In this document: piece after piece, positions 20,342-31,620 of the stretch
Layout of the letters: every line of letters starts with the position of its first letter
How positions within the stretch are numbered: the first letter of the stretch is position 1
Assembly (NCBI GenBank): GCA_020310875.1
Contig: CM035420.1
Span: 183,926,559 to 183,990,558, forward strand
DNA from: Ceratopteris richardii
Taxonomy: Eukaryota; Streptophyta; Polypodiopsida; Polypodiales; Pteridaceae
Direction: 5' to 3'
DNA: 64,000 nucleotides
Notes under the pieces: generated by a model
What the model was told of the DNA's origin: nothing
What the model saw: the letters and a program-made list of their open reading frames with translations, nothing else
The model's database searches: none
Made by a program: the position numbers and the translations under genes

Positions 20342-22513
20342 ATGGGGTATGAACGGCTGAGTCTCCCTGCATCTCTCTCCTCGTATCTCTTCAACGGTGG
20401 TCTTCTGCTCTCATTCAAGAATCTCTGTTTATTATTGTCACGATTCCATGCTCGTTTTGTTCACAGGTGTCAATGTTTTTTGTTTTACGCTTTCTTATTT
20501 ACTATATCCCTCGATCTACTTGTTGCGATTTTCTCCCAGCTATAAAGTATGTAGGATCTCTTTTGCGGCTTGTTCATAGTCTAAGTTCCGATCCAGATAC
20601 ATGCCATTATCCAGGCGATACAGTAATGTGTTATTGAGGTTCTCTGTTCTATCGCGCCATTATCTCTCCATGGGATTCTGTTTGGCGTACATATCAAATA
20701 AAGCACAATTCTTCTCAACTACAGGCTGCTCATTAATCTGTCACAATCATAGTAATGGAACAAAGGCACTATCATTATTTTCTTATTGATTACACGCGCA
20801 GCAGGAATGTTTCATTTTTCCTTTTTTTTTGGCGTCACTTATGGTTGTCAGTATTTTCCGTTCCTTCTTTACAACGTCATTGACTTTTCTCTTAGAAAAT
20901 TCAGTTGGATGAACTAGGCCTGTGTCCTTGTAGATTTTCGTCTTTGTCGAATCTTGCGCACACATATGCAAGTCATGACAGTTTATGATACTCTTATTAT
21001 GCATTTGGAAAAAAATATGCATGTATAAGTCCTTGTCTTCTTGAAACGAGTTAATCACACATCTAAAAAGTATGCAACGCTTGGTGATTGCTTGAGCAAA
21101 CTCTTGATAGGGGATGACTTTTGTTGGGATGCCGATTGGGAAATATGAATTTATATTAATTAATCAAGTGTACTTTATGAATATAGCTAATGAGCCTCAT
21201 GCTTATGCAGCCGGCACCCAGAGGTGAAATGGGCTCAACGCTCTGACAAAGTATTTCTCACAGTGGAGCTGCCTGATGCTATCAATCCAAAAGTAAATAT
21301 TGAACCTGAAGGAAGATTCACGTTCTCTGCTACAGCTGGACCTGAAAACACGCTGTATGAGTTGGACTTGCAGTTCTTTGACAAAATAAATGTCGAGGTA
21401 GTGAATGGAAAACTCCGTCTTGTACATTGATGTTGCAAGCACTTTGTGGTAGGGATGCTAGCATATGTACTGTTTCTTGCTTGTAAAATGCATTTTTTTT
21501 TAGATTTTGTAGTTTTCAGGAGATCATGAAGCCAGTTTTAGTTTTGTCATAGTTCACTGTTAGGTGCTTTGTTTCAGTGTCCTTGAATTATAGTTACGAA
21601 GTATGCACTCTTTCTTGCTTGTAAGATGCTTTTTTTCTTAAATTTTGTAGTGTCCGGGAGGTCATGAAGCCAGTTTTAGTTTTTTCATAGTTAACTGTCA
21701 GGTGCTTTATTTCAGTGTCCTTGAATTATAGTTCCTGGGTACTTATTAACGTCGTGATTTTCAATAGAAGTATTCACAAAATCCCGCAAGAATCTTGGCA
21801 AGAATGGGAGCTTGTGTGAACATGTGCTAGAGATGGTGGGAAATTGATGGCTGTTTCTTTTTTACCAGGAAAGCAAGATTAGTGTGGGATCAAGGCATGT
21901 ATTTTGTGCCTTTATCAAGGCTGAGAAGAAGTGGTGGAAGAGGTTACTGACTTCAGATGGCAAACCACCTCCTTACTTGAAAGCAGATTGGGACAAATGG
22001 GTTGATGAAGACGAAGAGAATGACGGGCCTAGTAATAAATGTAGGTCTTTATAAATGGCGAGACTAATTGGTCACACTTTTGATTCCTGACGTTGCTCTT
22101 TGGATATAGCACTTCCGGTCTTATATTAGTTGACATTTTACTAAATTGGGTTACTTGTTTACATCAACAGTTGATAATTTTGACTTGGGCTCCATGAGTG
22201 ACTTCTCAGTGAGTACCTGATTTTTTCATGCCATGACTCACTATAAGTTCCATTGTGAACTTTATTAATTAACAAGGTTTGGCCAACACAGGATCTCAAC
22301 ATGGGTGGAGCAGGTATGTCTGGTTTAGATGCTGGTGACGAGTCTGACAGTGACGATGAAGGTTTGAGCTCAGTTACTTTCTTCCCATTGTTGGTTTGCT
22401 TGGAGAAATGTATTCATCCGTAATGATCATTTGGTATCTTTTCAGTCCCTGAATTAATCGGCAAGGATGGTTTGGAGAGCAAGGCGGATGTTGCTGAGGC
22501 TAGTAAAGCTTAA
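20342..22513 (+). CDS. p23 co-chaperone (CS domain), six exons, 179 aa
   Basis: HSP90 co-chaperone p23 (SBA1 family), acting in cytosol and nucleus to stabilise ATP-bound HSP90-client complexes. Exons: 20342-20346, 21211-21397, 21869-22040, 22171-22208, 22292-22361 and 22446-22513. All introns are GT-AG and the joined frame (540 nt) is open to TAA. Exon 1 codes only for Met and two bases of Gly (ATGGG|GTATGA), giving MGRHPEVKWAQRSDKVFLTV. The CS domain spans about residues 3-90 (INPKVNIEPEGRFTFSATAG, NVEESKISVG). AEKKWWKRLL and PPYLKADWDKWVDEDEE are the p23 signature at about 87-118. The tail is acidic and Gly/Met-rich (NMGGAGMSGLDAGDESDSDD), as in plant p23. No damage is seen, so it is probably functional. 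The start rests on frame continuity across intron 1. An RNA alignment would settle it. Confidence 0.92.
21463..21734 (+). repeat. Tandem duplication in p23 intron 2
   Basis: A unit of about 138 bp is present twice (21463-21596 and 21601-21734). Both copies contain TTTCTTGCTTGTAA, TCATGAAGCCAGTTTTAGTT, GTGCTTT and TTTCAGTGTCCTTGAATTAT. There is a handful of mismatches. It lies wholly inside intron 2. Confidence 0.88.
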
Positions 22514-23290
22514 CCCAGGGAACAAATCATAAGGTTTGAGTGAATTTATAAAAGGTCCAATTTTTGAGGTGATCTCTAGATTTGCAGTCAGCATGCAAAT
22601 TGTCGCTGCCTGGGGTGGGCTGAAAACTAAGAGCAGTGGTTTAGGACAGTTTTCTTTTTGATTTTTGTAGGTAATTTTCTTTGTGGTGAGAATTTGTATT
22701 TCCGTGAAATTCTACAATATGATAATTAAAATTGATAGGTTATAGCTTACTTTTTCAGTAAAATGGGGGCAGCAAGTTGACACATTTGCATGTTGTAGAA
22801 AATTTCCTTTGGACCTTGGCTGATTCTCTGCATGTAGAAATGATTAAAGTGGTGGGATTACTGCCCCATTTTACATACAAGACAGAAAAGAGGATTCAAT
22901 GGAGTGTTTTGTGGATATTAAACGAGTACTGCAATCTTTAAGCTCTTAGAAGATGTGGTTGATCAGATCCATTTGCTTCACTTTCTTCTCTTTGGCATTA
23001 TCATTGCCTCGAGTGTTTGTGCTTGTGCTCTTTATCTTGAGTTTGTAAGCTCCAGATAACTTTGAGCTTATGAAGGTATATATTATCATTATATATTTTT
23101 TTACTCTTCCTCTGTTCATATGTTCTGAATTATATGAAAGTTCTCTTTTGGATCTTCTGGATTCAATGCATAGTTTTGTAGTATGTATTTGGAGGAGTTA
23201 GACCATCCAGTTAATGTTCGCTCTTGTTCAGCAGGATGAAATTTCTGGACGAGTGCTGTGCACTTAGACATGTATCTTATACATGATGTA
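22514..23290 (+). other. p23 3' UTR and downstream sequence
   Basis: AT-rich sequence after the p23 stop, with no coding frame and no TE motif. The polyadenylation site cannot be fixed, and no canonical AATAAA was noted close to the stop. Confidence 0.4.
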
Positions 23291-23740
23291 GACAAGTGAA
23301 ATTTGTGAGAATTGCCACGTCATGTGGAATATCAAGATATTCAACTATTTAATTGTGATGTTTGTTTCATTGGATCTTTATTACAAATGTTTTTATAGTT
23401 TTCATCGGGTTTGTGCAGCAAAGGATTATGGAGTTCATGAGTTGAGATTCTGTTTAGATACAGTGCCATTTTGTGTTCTTTTTTGCCTGCATCTATTCTA
23501 GCTCTATGTGCGAGTGCACACAAGAGAAATTTGCGGGCATTGCCATGTAATGCAGAATATCAAGATATTCAGCAATTTAATTATATGATGCAGCTGATTG
23601 TTGCATTGGATTTTTATGACAAATGCTTTAGTCTTCACTGTGTTTGTGCAGCAAAAGATCATAGAGCTTTTAGGTCGAGATTCCTTTTAGATGCAGTGCC
23701 ATTTTGTGTTCTTTGTTGCCTGCATCTGCTCTAGCTCTAT
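23291..23740. repeat. Imperfect tandem duplication downstream of p23
   Basis: Two copies of about 220 bp (23291-23510 and 23519-23740), offset about 228-233 bp. Shared words include AATATCAAGATATTCA, GTTTGTGCAGCAAA, GCAGTGCCATTTTGTGTTCT or a close variant, TTGCCTGCATCT and CTAGCTCTAT. Not a known element to me. Confidence 0.85.
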
Positions 23741-26100
23741 CAAGGATCAGGTAGAGTTCACTTGAGTATAAATACAAGCATTCAATACTAGTATGCAGGA
23801 AATGTCTATATGTAGATAGAGTGTGAAATCTGATCTGGAGATGGGAGTTAAGCAATGATTTATTTTTGCATCAGTGCAGAATTACGAGGCCCTGTCCTTG
23901 TTTTTTGAGTATGGTATAGCTTGATATTGAAGGGAAATTGTAATGCCAATAACTTGCAGGCTTTGCAGATTACTTTTGAAAGAAAGATTCTAGTGGTGTG
24001 GATTTGTGATTTTTCCAGAAAATGAAATTTTAGTAGTGTCTGAGTGGTCCATATGTGGTCTGTATGTGTATAACACTGATATTAGTGAATCAGACCAACG
24101 GTTCATTTCTTTTAACTTTGTGTCTGGACCATGGAAATGAATTGAAATCAAAGCTTCCAGTAACGCATATCTCTAAAATCGTGGATGACATGTGCCATGC
24201 TATATTATATAGGCTTTTATCACACAGAGGAGGATTCTTTCATTACTTCTCAACAGCAAATGTAGATATCCGTGTTTTGTTTCTATGGTTGAATCAAAAC
24301 TGCAGGTATTGTTTGCAAGAAACCACCAGAGTTTATAAGGTTTGAGACCTGTTTGTAAAATTTGATAGTTCTTCTATTATTAGGTTTTGAGAAGGTGTGT
24401 TCCGTAACTTTGTGGGTTTTGTGTATCTTAGAACTGAAATTGTTTATTGTTTTTATATTGCCATCATTCCTTGATTATGTATGTGAAATCCCAATTTTTA
24501 ACGGAACTAAGTCTGATGTCAAATTTTAGAGCGATCTTTGTTTTTTGAAGTTTTCTTAAGTGGTTGCCAGCTTAGGGTCCTTCAAAGTACGTTTTTCAGT
24601 TTAAACTATACTTCCAACTTTTAGATGGTTCTCAATTGCAATAATTTTAAGCTTCGCTTAAGACGAGTGCTTGTTCATGGCATATTAGGTTTAACACGTT
24701 GAGTGAGGGGAATTCCCAAGATATCTTTCAAGTTTTTGAGTGGTTTGTCAGCAGTGCTATCAACCAAATCTGAGTATCTGTGTCTGAAGAGCAAGAAATC
24801 GTTTAGTGCCCCAAGTGAAATGAAATATCAGTTTCCTTTTATGGACAGTATCCTTAGTCAATTCATTTCTCTGCTAATGGGTGAAGTCCTCGAGAAATCC
24901 TCTCAAGAACTCTCAAAGTGGTAAGAGTGTGTTCTGGTGGTGTATTTGCAGTGCCTGTTTTTAATGTTTATAATGCTATTTATTTGTGTATTTTAATGAC
25001 AAATGATTGTTGCTCATGTTCGTCCGAAAGTACCTCTGACTTGACCCTAGAATTACGAATGTTCAGAAAACCAGACAAAATATCATTTGTGCAAGGTAAG
25101 CCACAACTTTTGAGCTCACTCGTTAGTGCTGTGCCGAGAGGAAAGAGACTCTTCGCTTGCCAAAGGGCCCCAAATATAGTATTTGTAGAGGAACAAAGAG
25201 AAACATATGTATAAGCAGGAGTGCAAAATTTTCTCACTAATGAGTTCAAGAATGATAGTCCATTCATGTGCTCTTGAAGCGCAGCTCCCATGGCGAACTA
25301 CTCCAATCTAGATAGGGGAACAATATATACTAGGAAAATCTTGGCTAGATTTGATGTTTCGGGTAGAGTAGACATAATACGTAATTATGCCATTGAAATG
25401 TGACTATGTAGGCTGGGGGACTATTGTCCATGCATTGGTGAATGCAAAGTACCAACTTGAGTACTTTGCTGGAAGCTTAAGCATTGACAACTTCTAAATA
25501 TGTTTATTTTATATAAAAAATTGTATTTGGTAGTGAGTTAAGCCCTTCTTGAGCAATGAATTATTAGTGTGATCTTAGTTTGATATGTAAACTAAGCTTT
25601 TGCCAAAATTGCAATTCTTAATTGGATTTTCCTTGCGATGGGTCTTATAGGTCTCTTATACTAAGATTAGTCGTGAGGTAAACATTCGATGTTTATAAAC
25701 TCTTTACATTAATGAATCAAGGTTTTGGGTTTAAATGCCCATTTGTTCCAAGATGTTGATTGTGATGCTTTGCTCTAGTCAACATGTTGACATAGATGAT
25801 TCTCTTGAGAAAAATACCATTAATCCACAACTTTATTGTCTATCAACTTTGAATCATAATGTTAGGTAAATGTATGCGTCTTGAGTGAGCTTTAAACATT
25901 GGATTTTGTGCAATTTGGAGATTAGAGCCTTCACGCCTTAGATAATGATATTGTTTGTTTTGGAGTCTTGAGTCTACATGTTGTGACTTATTGTATTCTA
26001 AGATGATATTTTTCTTCTATTAAAAAAAATAAAATAAAGGAAATTCGGTCTTGGCCTACTCTCCCATACTTGTATTAATTAAAAGATAAGAAAAGTACAA
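23741..26100. other. Non-coding, no feature recognised
   Basis: AT-rich. A mildly protein-like stretch at 24703-25214 (plus frames of 73 and 98 codons) has no motif I recognise and no homologue elsewhere in the window. I make no gene call. Confidence 0.45.
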
Positions 26101-26239
26101 GTGAAGGGGACTAGTGCCCACGGGATCCCCCAAATCCCACAAAGTAGGGGTAGTAATGGATGCTTTGCAGAGTTTAGATGGCATTACGAAGAATGTTGAT
26201 CACCCTCTCATCACCCTCATGCGGGGTCCAGTTAGGTTT

Positions 26240-26640
26240 AAGCTTGTTGTTGATCAAAAAGAGCACTTGATGATACTTGAAGAGGAGGGGGGGATTTTCT
26301 TACAGATAGTGATTCTTTTGCAGAGGAGGATGAGCGATTTCTCAATCGACCACTCTTTGGGGGAGTCGCCAAAGTTCTAAGCACATCTTTCTTGCCAGAT
26401 CGTCCATAGGACCTCCCCTTTGATGGCATTCCAAAGAGTCGCGGATCAGTCGATAGCTTCTTCCGGCAATGCTTGTTTCCAATTGATATGTTTTTGGAGT
26501 TTGATTTTCTTTTCGACAATCTACCGAAGCCTATTGGAATCGGGATAGGTGAAGAAGATGTGAGAAACATCTTCAATGGACTGATAGCAGCACTTGCACC
26601 AGGGAAGTTTCTTAGTTCTTGTTGAAAGGTCTATATGCAT
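26240..26640 (-). pseudogene. LINE 3' end: RT zinc-binding (zf-RVT) domain
   Basis: The minus-strand frame gives LPWCKCCYQSIEDVSHIFFT, YPDSNRLR, LWNAIKGEVLWTIWQERC and WSIEKSLILLCKRI. The pattern C..C...E...H.FF.C(P) followed by LW..I.G.VLW.IW.ER is the zinc-binding domain found after the RT in plant non-LTR retrotransposons. Here one expected Cys reads Tyr (TYPD), and stops interrupt the frame. The Copia C insertion at 26687 separates it from RT-like sequence beyond 30816. Confidence 0.75.
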
Positions 26641-26686
26641 AATTAAAACTTCAAGAGATGTTTGTAATGAATAATTGAAGGATTTT

Positions 26687-26908
26687 TATTGGAGTGAGGC
26701 TTGCAGAAGCATGCGAACAACACAAGGAGCTTGGAGGCATGACACAATACATAATGTGTTACCAAGTGATTGTAAATTTATAAGTGATTTGGAAGGGTTA
26801 TAGGCATATATACAAGTTCGAGAAAAAAACCTCCTAAAAAAGGAAAAAAAAAGTGCCCTTAGTGGTCTTAAGTGTATTCATATACATCACTGTTGAAATA
26901 TATCAACA
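26687..26908 (-). repeat. 3' LTR of Copia C
   Basis: 222 bp. It aligns with 30592-30815 through ACACAAGGAGCTTGGAGG-like, ACATAATGTGTTACCAAGTGA, AGGGTTATAGGCATATATAC, ACCTCCTAAA and the terminal ATATATCAACA. The outer end is mutated (TATTGG for TGTTGG). The PPT lies to its right (ATCCCCCTTGGG, 26909-26920). Confidence 0.85.
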
Positions 26909-26910
26909 AT

Positions 26911-27395
26911 CCCCCTTGGGAGTGATGTGGTGAACAAGGAGCTTGCACTCACATATAAGGAAGTGCAAAACTATGTGGAAAGAGATCGATCCACAAAAGG
27001 AAGTAAACACAAAGCTTTGTGGAAAACTTCAAACTTCTCAAGGCAGAGCCTTTGTGAAAAGATGTGCAATGTTATGTTGTGTGGGTACATATGTCAAATT
27101 GATCTCTCTAGCCCAGAACCTCTCCTTGATATAATGATAATGCACCTTAATTCATCATCAAATCCTCCCTGGGAGTGATGTGGTGAACAAGGAGTTTGCA
27201 CTCATGTATAAGAAAATGCAAAGCTATGAGGAAAGAGATCAATCCATAAGAGGCAGTAAGCCCAAAGCTTTGCTTTTCTCTCGAGCTAGAGCCTTTGCGA
27301 AAAGATTTGCAATGTTATCTTGTGTGGGTACACATGTCAAATTGATCTCGCTAGCCGAGAACCTCTCCTTCAAATAATGATAATGCACCTTAATG
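26911..27395 (-). repeat. Tandem duplication of Copia C 3' coding end
   Basis: Two copies of about 250 bp (unit offset 253: GGGAGTGATGTGGTGAACAA at 26918 and 27171). Each carries the end of RNase H, the stop and the PPT side. The inner copy is joined to the rest of RNase H (27396-27574), and the outer copy abuts the PPT and LTR. Confidence 0.85.
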
Positions 27396-27574
27396 TGCTC
27401 CATGCTCGTGCTCCGAACCTTGTGTTCCATGCTAGCGCTTCGATTGTCAAAGAAGATTGTGGTGGCAAAAGATTGATCAATGCCCAAAGCAGCCAAAAGG
27501 TGTTTGAGCCTCACACACACAACAGTTATTGTGAAAGCTTTCCTATACGCAACCTCATAACTAGAAGGGGCCAC
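27239..27574 (-). pseudogene. RNase H of Copia C
   Basis: 111 open codons: YEVAYRKAFTITVVCVRLKH, SFATTIFFDNRSASMEHKVR, HIKVHYHYLKERF and CVPTQDNIANLFAKALAREK. This is the Copia RNase H C-terminal half. The catalytic TDSQSA-like site reads FDNRSA. Confidence 0.8.
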
Positions 27575-27659
27575 AATAGGTTGCTTTTAGAAGCATGCTT
27601 CTCATTAAGACTAGTGATAAGCATGTCAACATAGACAACAATGATTAGAAACACATCAT

Positions 27660-28480
27660 TTGCATGCTTTTACATATAAGGTTCTCTCAATTGGCTATTC
27701 TCAAAACCATGTGCAATCGAGTAGGCATGCTATGAACGAATTGTCATTTGATATGTGGGTGCAAAAGTCTCATCAAAATCAATGCCTCTTTTTTGAGCAT
27801 AACCTTTTTCAACAAGCCTAGCTTTGTACATGTCAATTGTTCCATCGGGTTTATGTTTCAGCTTGTATACCCATTTAGTGCCAATGGCCTTTTTGCAAAT
27901 AGGCAAATCACATAAGGACTAGGTACCATTTTTAATAATAGCATCATATTTGATTGCATTGTAGCCATCTAATTATTTGAATTTTGTGTTCAATCAAAAG
28001 AAACATGCTCATTCTTATTATAGAGGTTAGTGGCAGCCATTGCATAGCAATGTGTTGCAAAAGAAGCACTATGAGAGCTTGAACGAGTATAATACGACAA
28101 AGATGAATCTAATTTGCTATCTTGTAAAGTTTGCACCAGCCATTTAGGCATAGTTTTTGTTGCCTCTATATCATCCCTCTCATCAAGTGCATCATGTAAA
28201 TTGGCATCAGAAAAGGAATGATCTACATCTTTATGTGAAACCTTTGAAGGTTGAGCAATTGCCTCACTTGGATCAACATTTGATTTTACTTGTAAAAGAA
28301 GGCACCGAAGTGTCATACACATCTTTGGAGCTAAGTGATGTCTCCTTAGTACATGAATGTAATGATTGAATTTCATCTTCCACAAAAATATCATGACTAA
28401 TCAAAATGCGTTTAGTCTGTGGATGATATAGACGATAGCCTTTGCCTTTAGAACTGAATTCAATAAAAATACATTTCATC
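27660..28480 (-). pseudogene. RT N-terminal part and linker of Copia C
   Basis: The region 27990-28394 is an open linker (KTMPKWLVQTLQDSKLDSSL, YYTRSSSH) like the one before RT in Copia B. It is followed, right to left, by decayed RT N-terminal sequence near 27760-27960 that includes a KGYAQ..GIDFDETFAP-like stretch. The rest of the palm is missing before RNase H, so RT is deleted by roughly 700 bp. Confidence 0.7.
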
Positions 28481-29119
28481 GCTTTTATTATCTAATTTTT
28501 TTTTGTTGTTTAGGCACTAATGCATTTGGCAAAGAAGCAAAGACACACATGCTAAGAGATGGCTTGTGACCATGCCAAGCCTCATATAGAGTGATAGACC
28601 GAAGGGCTTTGTGACAAGTGTTAAATACATATGCTGCACATAATAACATCAAGCCATAAACTATATGGTAAAGCTTGACTTTTGATCATGCACCTATTTG
28701 CATGAGAGACTTGTTCTTTCTTTCACCAGTATCATTTTGTTGAGGTGTATACGGCATTGTACATTGATGTTTTATCCCATGCTTAGCCAAAAATGCATTA
28801 AAGTAAGAAGACTTGTATTCCTCCCCTTGATTAGCATGAACGGTGCCCATTTTGCATTTTGCTAGATTTTTAGTTAGAATAAAAAATTGTTTGAAGCACA
28901 TTAACACTTCAAACTTTTCTTTCAATTGATACACCCATGCATATGCTTGGAAAAATCATCAATAAAAGTTACAAAGTAAAGGTAGTTCCATCTTTTGGGA
29001 GGGAGGAGCGTCGCATTTCGCCCATTATAGCTGGCATAACCTTCACACACATATTTACCAAGTGCCTCAAGTTTGGGTAGAGAGAACATTTTAGATTTAC
29101 AAGCATAGCAAACTAGCAA
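28481..29119 (-). pseudogene. Integrase of Copia C
   Basis: Pieces in broken frames: YFVTFIDDFSKHM (29000), VHANQGEEYKSSYFNAFLAK and PYTPQQNDTGERKNKSL (28686-28934), and FSSKGKGYRLYHP (28450). The core keeps recognisable D, D and E surroundings, but the second acid region reads HANQGEE instead of RTDRGGE. Confidence 0.78.
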
Positions 29120-30540
29120 AACTCAGATGATCAGAGCATGCATGCTAAAGCATGGCATTTGAGATTGTGTGAGAATCTTAAGTTGCACATGTTAAATCAT
29201 TGGCAGATTTTGCCTAGTCTATGAGCTTATATATGATAGAAGTAATAATGACATCATTTGGCATATCATGAACTTCACATCTTTGATATCGCCAATCTTG
29301 GCCAATGCTAAAACTCTACTTGATCCTTGGCATAAGAATAAGCATTTGAAAATGTAAAAGAACTATTTGTAGTAGTTAGAATGATCTTATCAACTCCCAT
29401 GATTGGGTAAGAGGAGTTGGTGCATGTGATAGTATACCTTGTAGGAGAAGACTCGGGTGAACTGAAGAAATTGTGCTATGAGGTAATATTTTTGGTTGCT
29501 CCATTGTCAAAGTACTAAACATGTGGGTACACTACAGACATACGTTGTTCATGAGAAGATGTGTCATGACTACAATAGTAAATGCTTATTCTTTATCCTC
29601 CACAAGATTAATAGACTTAGTTTTGGGTGTAGAGGCCACTATAACAACCATCCTAATCTCGTTAGTTTTAGACAACTCTTTATGACCTGATCATTTCCTT
29701 TATATTTTTTGCAAAACAATTTTGATTTCTTCTCGCCTTTCTCTTGCATTTTTGACTGTAGAATTAGTAGATTTTTGCTCACTAGTAGATGAGCTCCATT
29801 TACCTTTGTCCTTTTGACTAGCCAAGAAAGCTTGATCTGCAACACGTAATGGACTTGCACTTGTCTTCTTGCAACAAAATAGAGACCTATTGCTCAAATG
29901 TTAAGGCATTTTGGGTTGCCTTTCATCATCAACCGAAGAGTAGAAGTAAAACTATGATATCAATTTAGAAGACCATTAAGAACAGTTTGTACAAGTGAAC
30001 TATTTGGCAAGACTTCATCTACAAAAAGCAATTGCTCCAAATCTTCGATCTTTGTTAAAAAAACTTTCCATAGAATTTCCTTCATTCACATGTTCACTCT
30101 TCAGGTGTTATCAAAGGTAAGCAACATGAGTCTTATTTCTTACCTGGTACAAAGTGTTATGTAAGTATAACCCAAGCATCCTTTGTTGCTTTGCAAGAAT
30201 GAATATAAGGGATAATGGCACATTGGATAAACAAAGCTATCAATGCATGTGCCTTAGTATCTCTACCACCCGAACAAAGTTGCATTATAGTAGGTGTAGT
30301 AGGAATCAAAGCATGAATATGAATTTGAAGATTGTCATCTTCACCACCATCAACATCATCTCCAATAATTATATTTGTATGTGTAGTAGGTCATTTTCAA
30401 CACCTTGCATAATACTCCACAGTCCTTTTGTGACCAATACATGATGCATCATATATGCTCATAATAGGTACTTGGTACCATTTAACTTGTCCTCAATAGC
30501 TGACATTCGGAATACATTATTGCTTTCAGCCATTGCCATT
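29120..30540 (-). pseudogene. Protease and gag of Copia C
   Basis: Gag starts at an ATG at 30539 (or the second at 30533): MAMAESNNVFRMSAIEDKLN. The capsid continues to about 29880 with many stops. A lysine-rich zinc region lies at 29640-29860 and the decayed protease region at 29260-29560. The gene is unreadable as a single protein. Confidence 0.7.
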
Positions 30541-30577
30541 GACTAAAATACCTTGATGCTAGATGAAGTGGTGACCT

Positions 30578-30589
30578 GTTTTGAAACCA
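30578..30589 (-). other. Degraded initiator-Met primer site of Copia C
   Basis: On the minus strand TGGTTTCAAAAC lies 2 bp from the 5' LTR. The usual Copia site is TGGTATCAGAGC, as seen intact in Copia E, so this matches at 9 of 12. Confidence 0.65.
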
Positions 30590-30591
30590 AT

Positions 30592-30815
30592 TGTTGGCGT
30601 TTGATGTCTGTGGAAGCACATGAGTAGTGCAAGGAAGAAGGTTGGAGTAGAACACATAATATTGAATGTATTACCAAGTGAATGAACAAAGATAAGTGAC
30701 ACGTAAGGGTTATGGGCATATATACAAGCCGGTGAAAAAACCTCCTAAAGAGAGAAAAAAGTGCCCGTGCGGTCCTAAGTGTGTTCACACACTTCACTAT
30801 CGAAATATACCAACA
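30592..30815 (-). repeat. 5' LTR of Copia C
   Basis: 224 bp, TGTTGGCGTTTG to ATATACCAACA on the plus strand, pairing with 26687-26908. It is bounded by the primer site on the left and by ATTTT target sequence on the right. Confidence 0.85.
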
Positions 30816-31620
30816 ATTTTTAGTCACGAAACTATATTTCTTGAGATTTGTTTCTTCAGTGCCTTAATAAACTTCTATTCATATGCTTGACAAACCATTC
30901 CTTCTTTTTTGATTGTGAAAGATTTTTGGGGTTAGTTGGTTAGTGGTTTATCTTGATGTGATTTTTGTCTTATGTTAGGGAGCTAATATGTTGTAAACAA
31001 TTTGTCTTTTAGTAACGTTTTGTACTCATTGAGCACTATCAATGTCTAGAACAAATTCTAGGATATAGGCCTACTCAAACTTATCAAGCCTTCTCTTAAG
31101 TTCATTCCCAACCACATGGTCTTGCTTCGAATTTTTAATGAATTTAATGGCCTCTAGAGTAGAACTTTCCTTGATTATTTTTTCTTGGATCTTTATTTAT
31201 CTATGTATTCATTAAGCTTGTGAATTTTGGTTATAAATCTTCCTAAATTTTTGTATCTTATGGTTGGCCTCCAGTTTCTGATTGAATTATTCTTTCCCTC
31301 TCTGTGGGCAAACTTGAGAACTTTATCATTAAGCCATCTAGGGAGCATTGAATTTAATAGAACTTTTTTCAAATCAAGAGGGGTTGTTCCTTTAACACGT
31401 TGAAAAATTCACTAGGGATCTCATATGATCTTGGGCTTTTATTGTTTTCTGATGAGTTAATAGCTCCTTGGATCTTTGATTTGGTGAGGGGTTGGTCCAC
31501 GATCTTGAATATATAATAATAGGGATCATTTCTTATGTAGAATAGGAGAGAGAGACCACTCTCTTTATTGTGGTCCAAGTTAGTTTGGTGAAAATGAAAA
31601 TACGTTTGATACACGACTCT
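30816..31620 (-). pseudogene. LINE reverse transcriptase fragment
   Basis: The minus frame at 31614-31369 reads QPLTKSKIQGAINSSENNKS and PRSYEIPSEFFNVLKE, like the N(K/G)SPG.DG.P.EFF motif that opens the RT of plant non-LTR elements. An LPRWLNDK..KFAHREGKNN and IRNWRPT stretch (about 31300) follows, resembling the NWRPI motif. Downstream frames are decayed. It is on the same strand as the zf-RVT piece at 26240-26640, so both may come from one LINE interrupted by Copia C, with an extra deletion. Confidence 0.65.

Larger units (their letters stand above)
26687..30815 (-). mobile_element. Copia C, full-length but decayed, with 5-bp target duplication
   Basis: A 4129-bp minus-strand Ty1/Copia element. 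The 3' LTR is 26687-26908 and the 5' LTR 30592-30815, both about 222-224 bp. ATTTT flanks both ends (26682-26686 and 30816-30820). The order from right to left is PBS, gag, zinc knuckle, protease, integrase, RT N-terminal part, RNase H end, PPT. The LTRs differ at many positions (roughly 70-75% alike by eye), so it is an old insertion. Most of the RT palm is deleted. The flanks on both sides read as LINE on the same strand. Confidence 0.88.

Noticed and set aside
20180-20545. 121-codon plus ORF around the p23 start
   Set aside because: It spans the p23 exon 1/intron 1 boundary in another frame and has no domain. The spliced p23 model explains the region.
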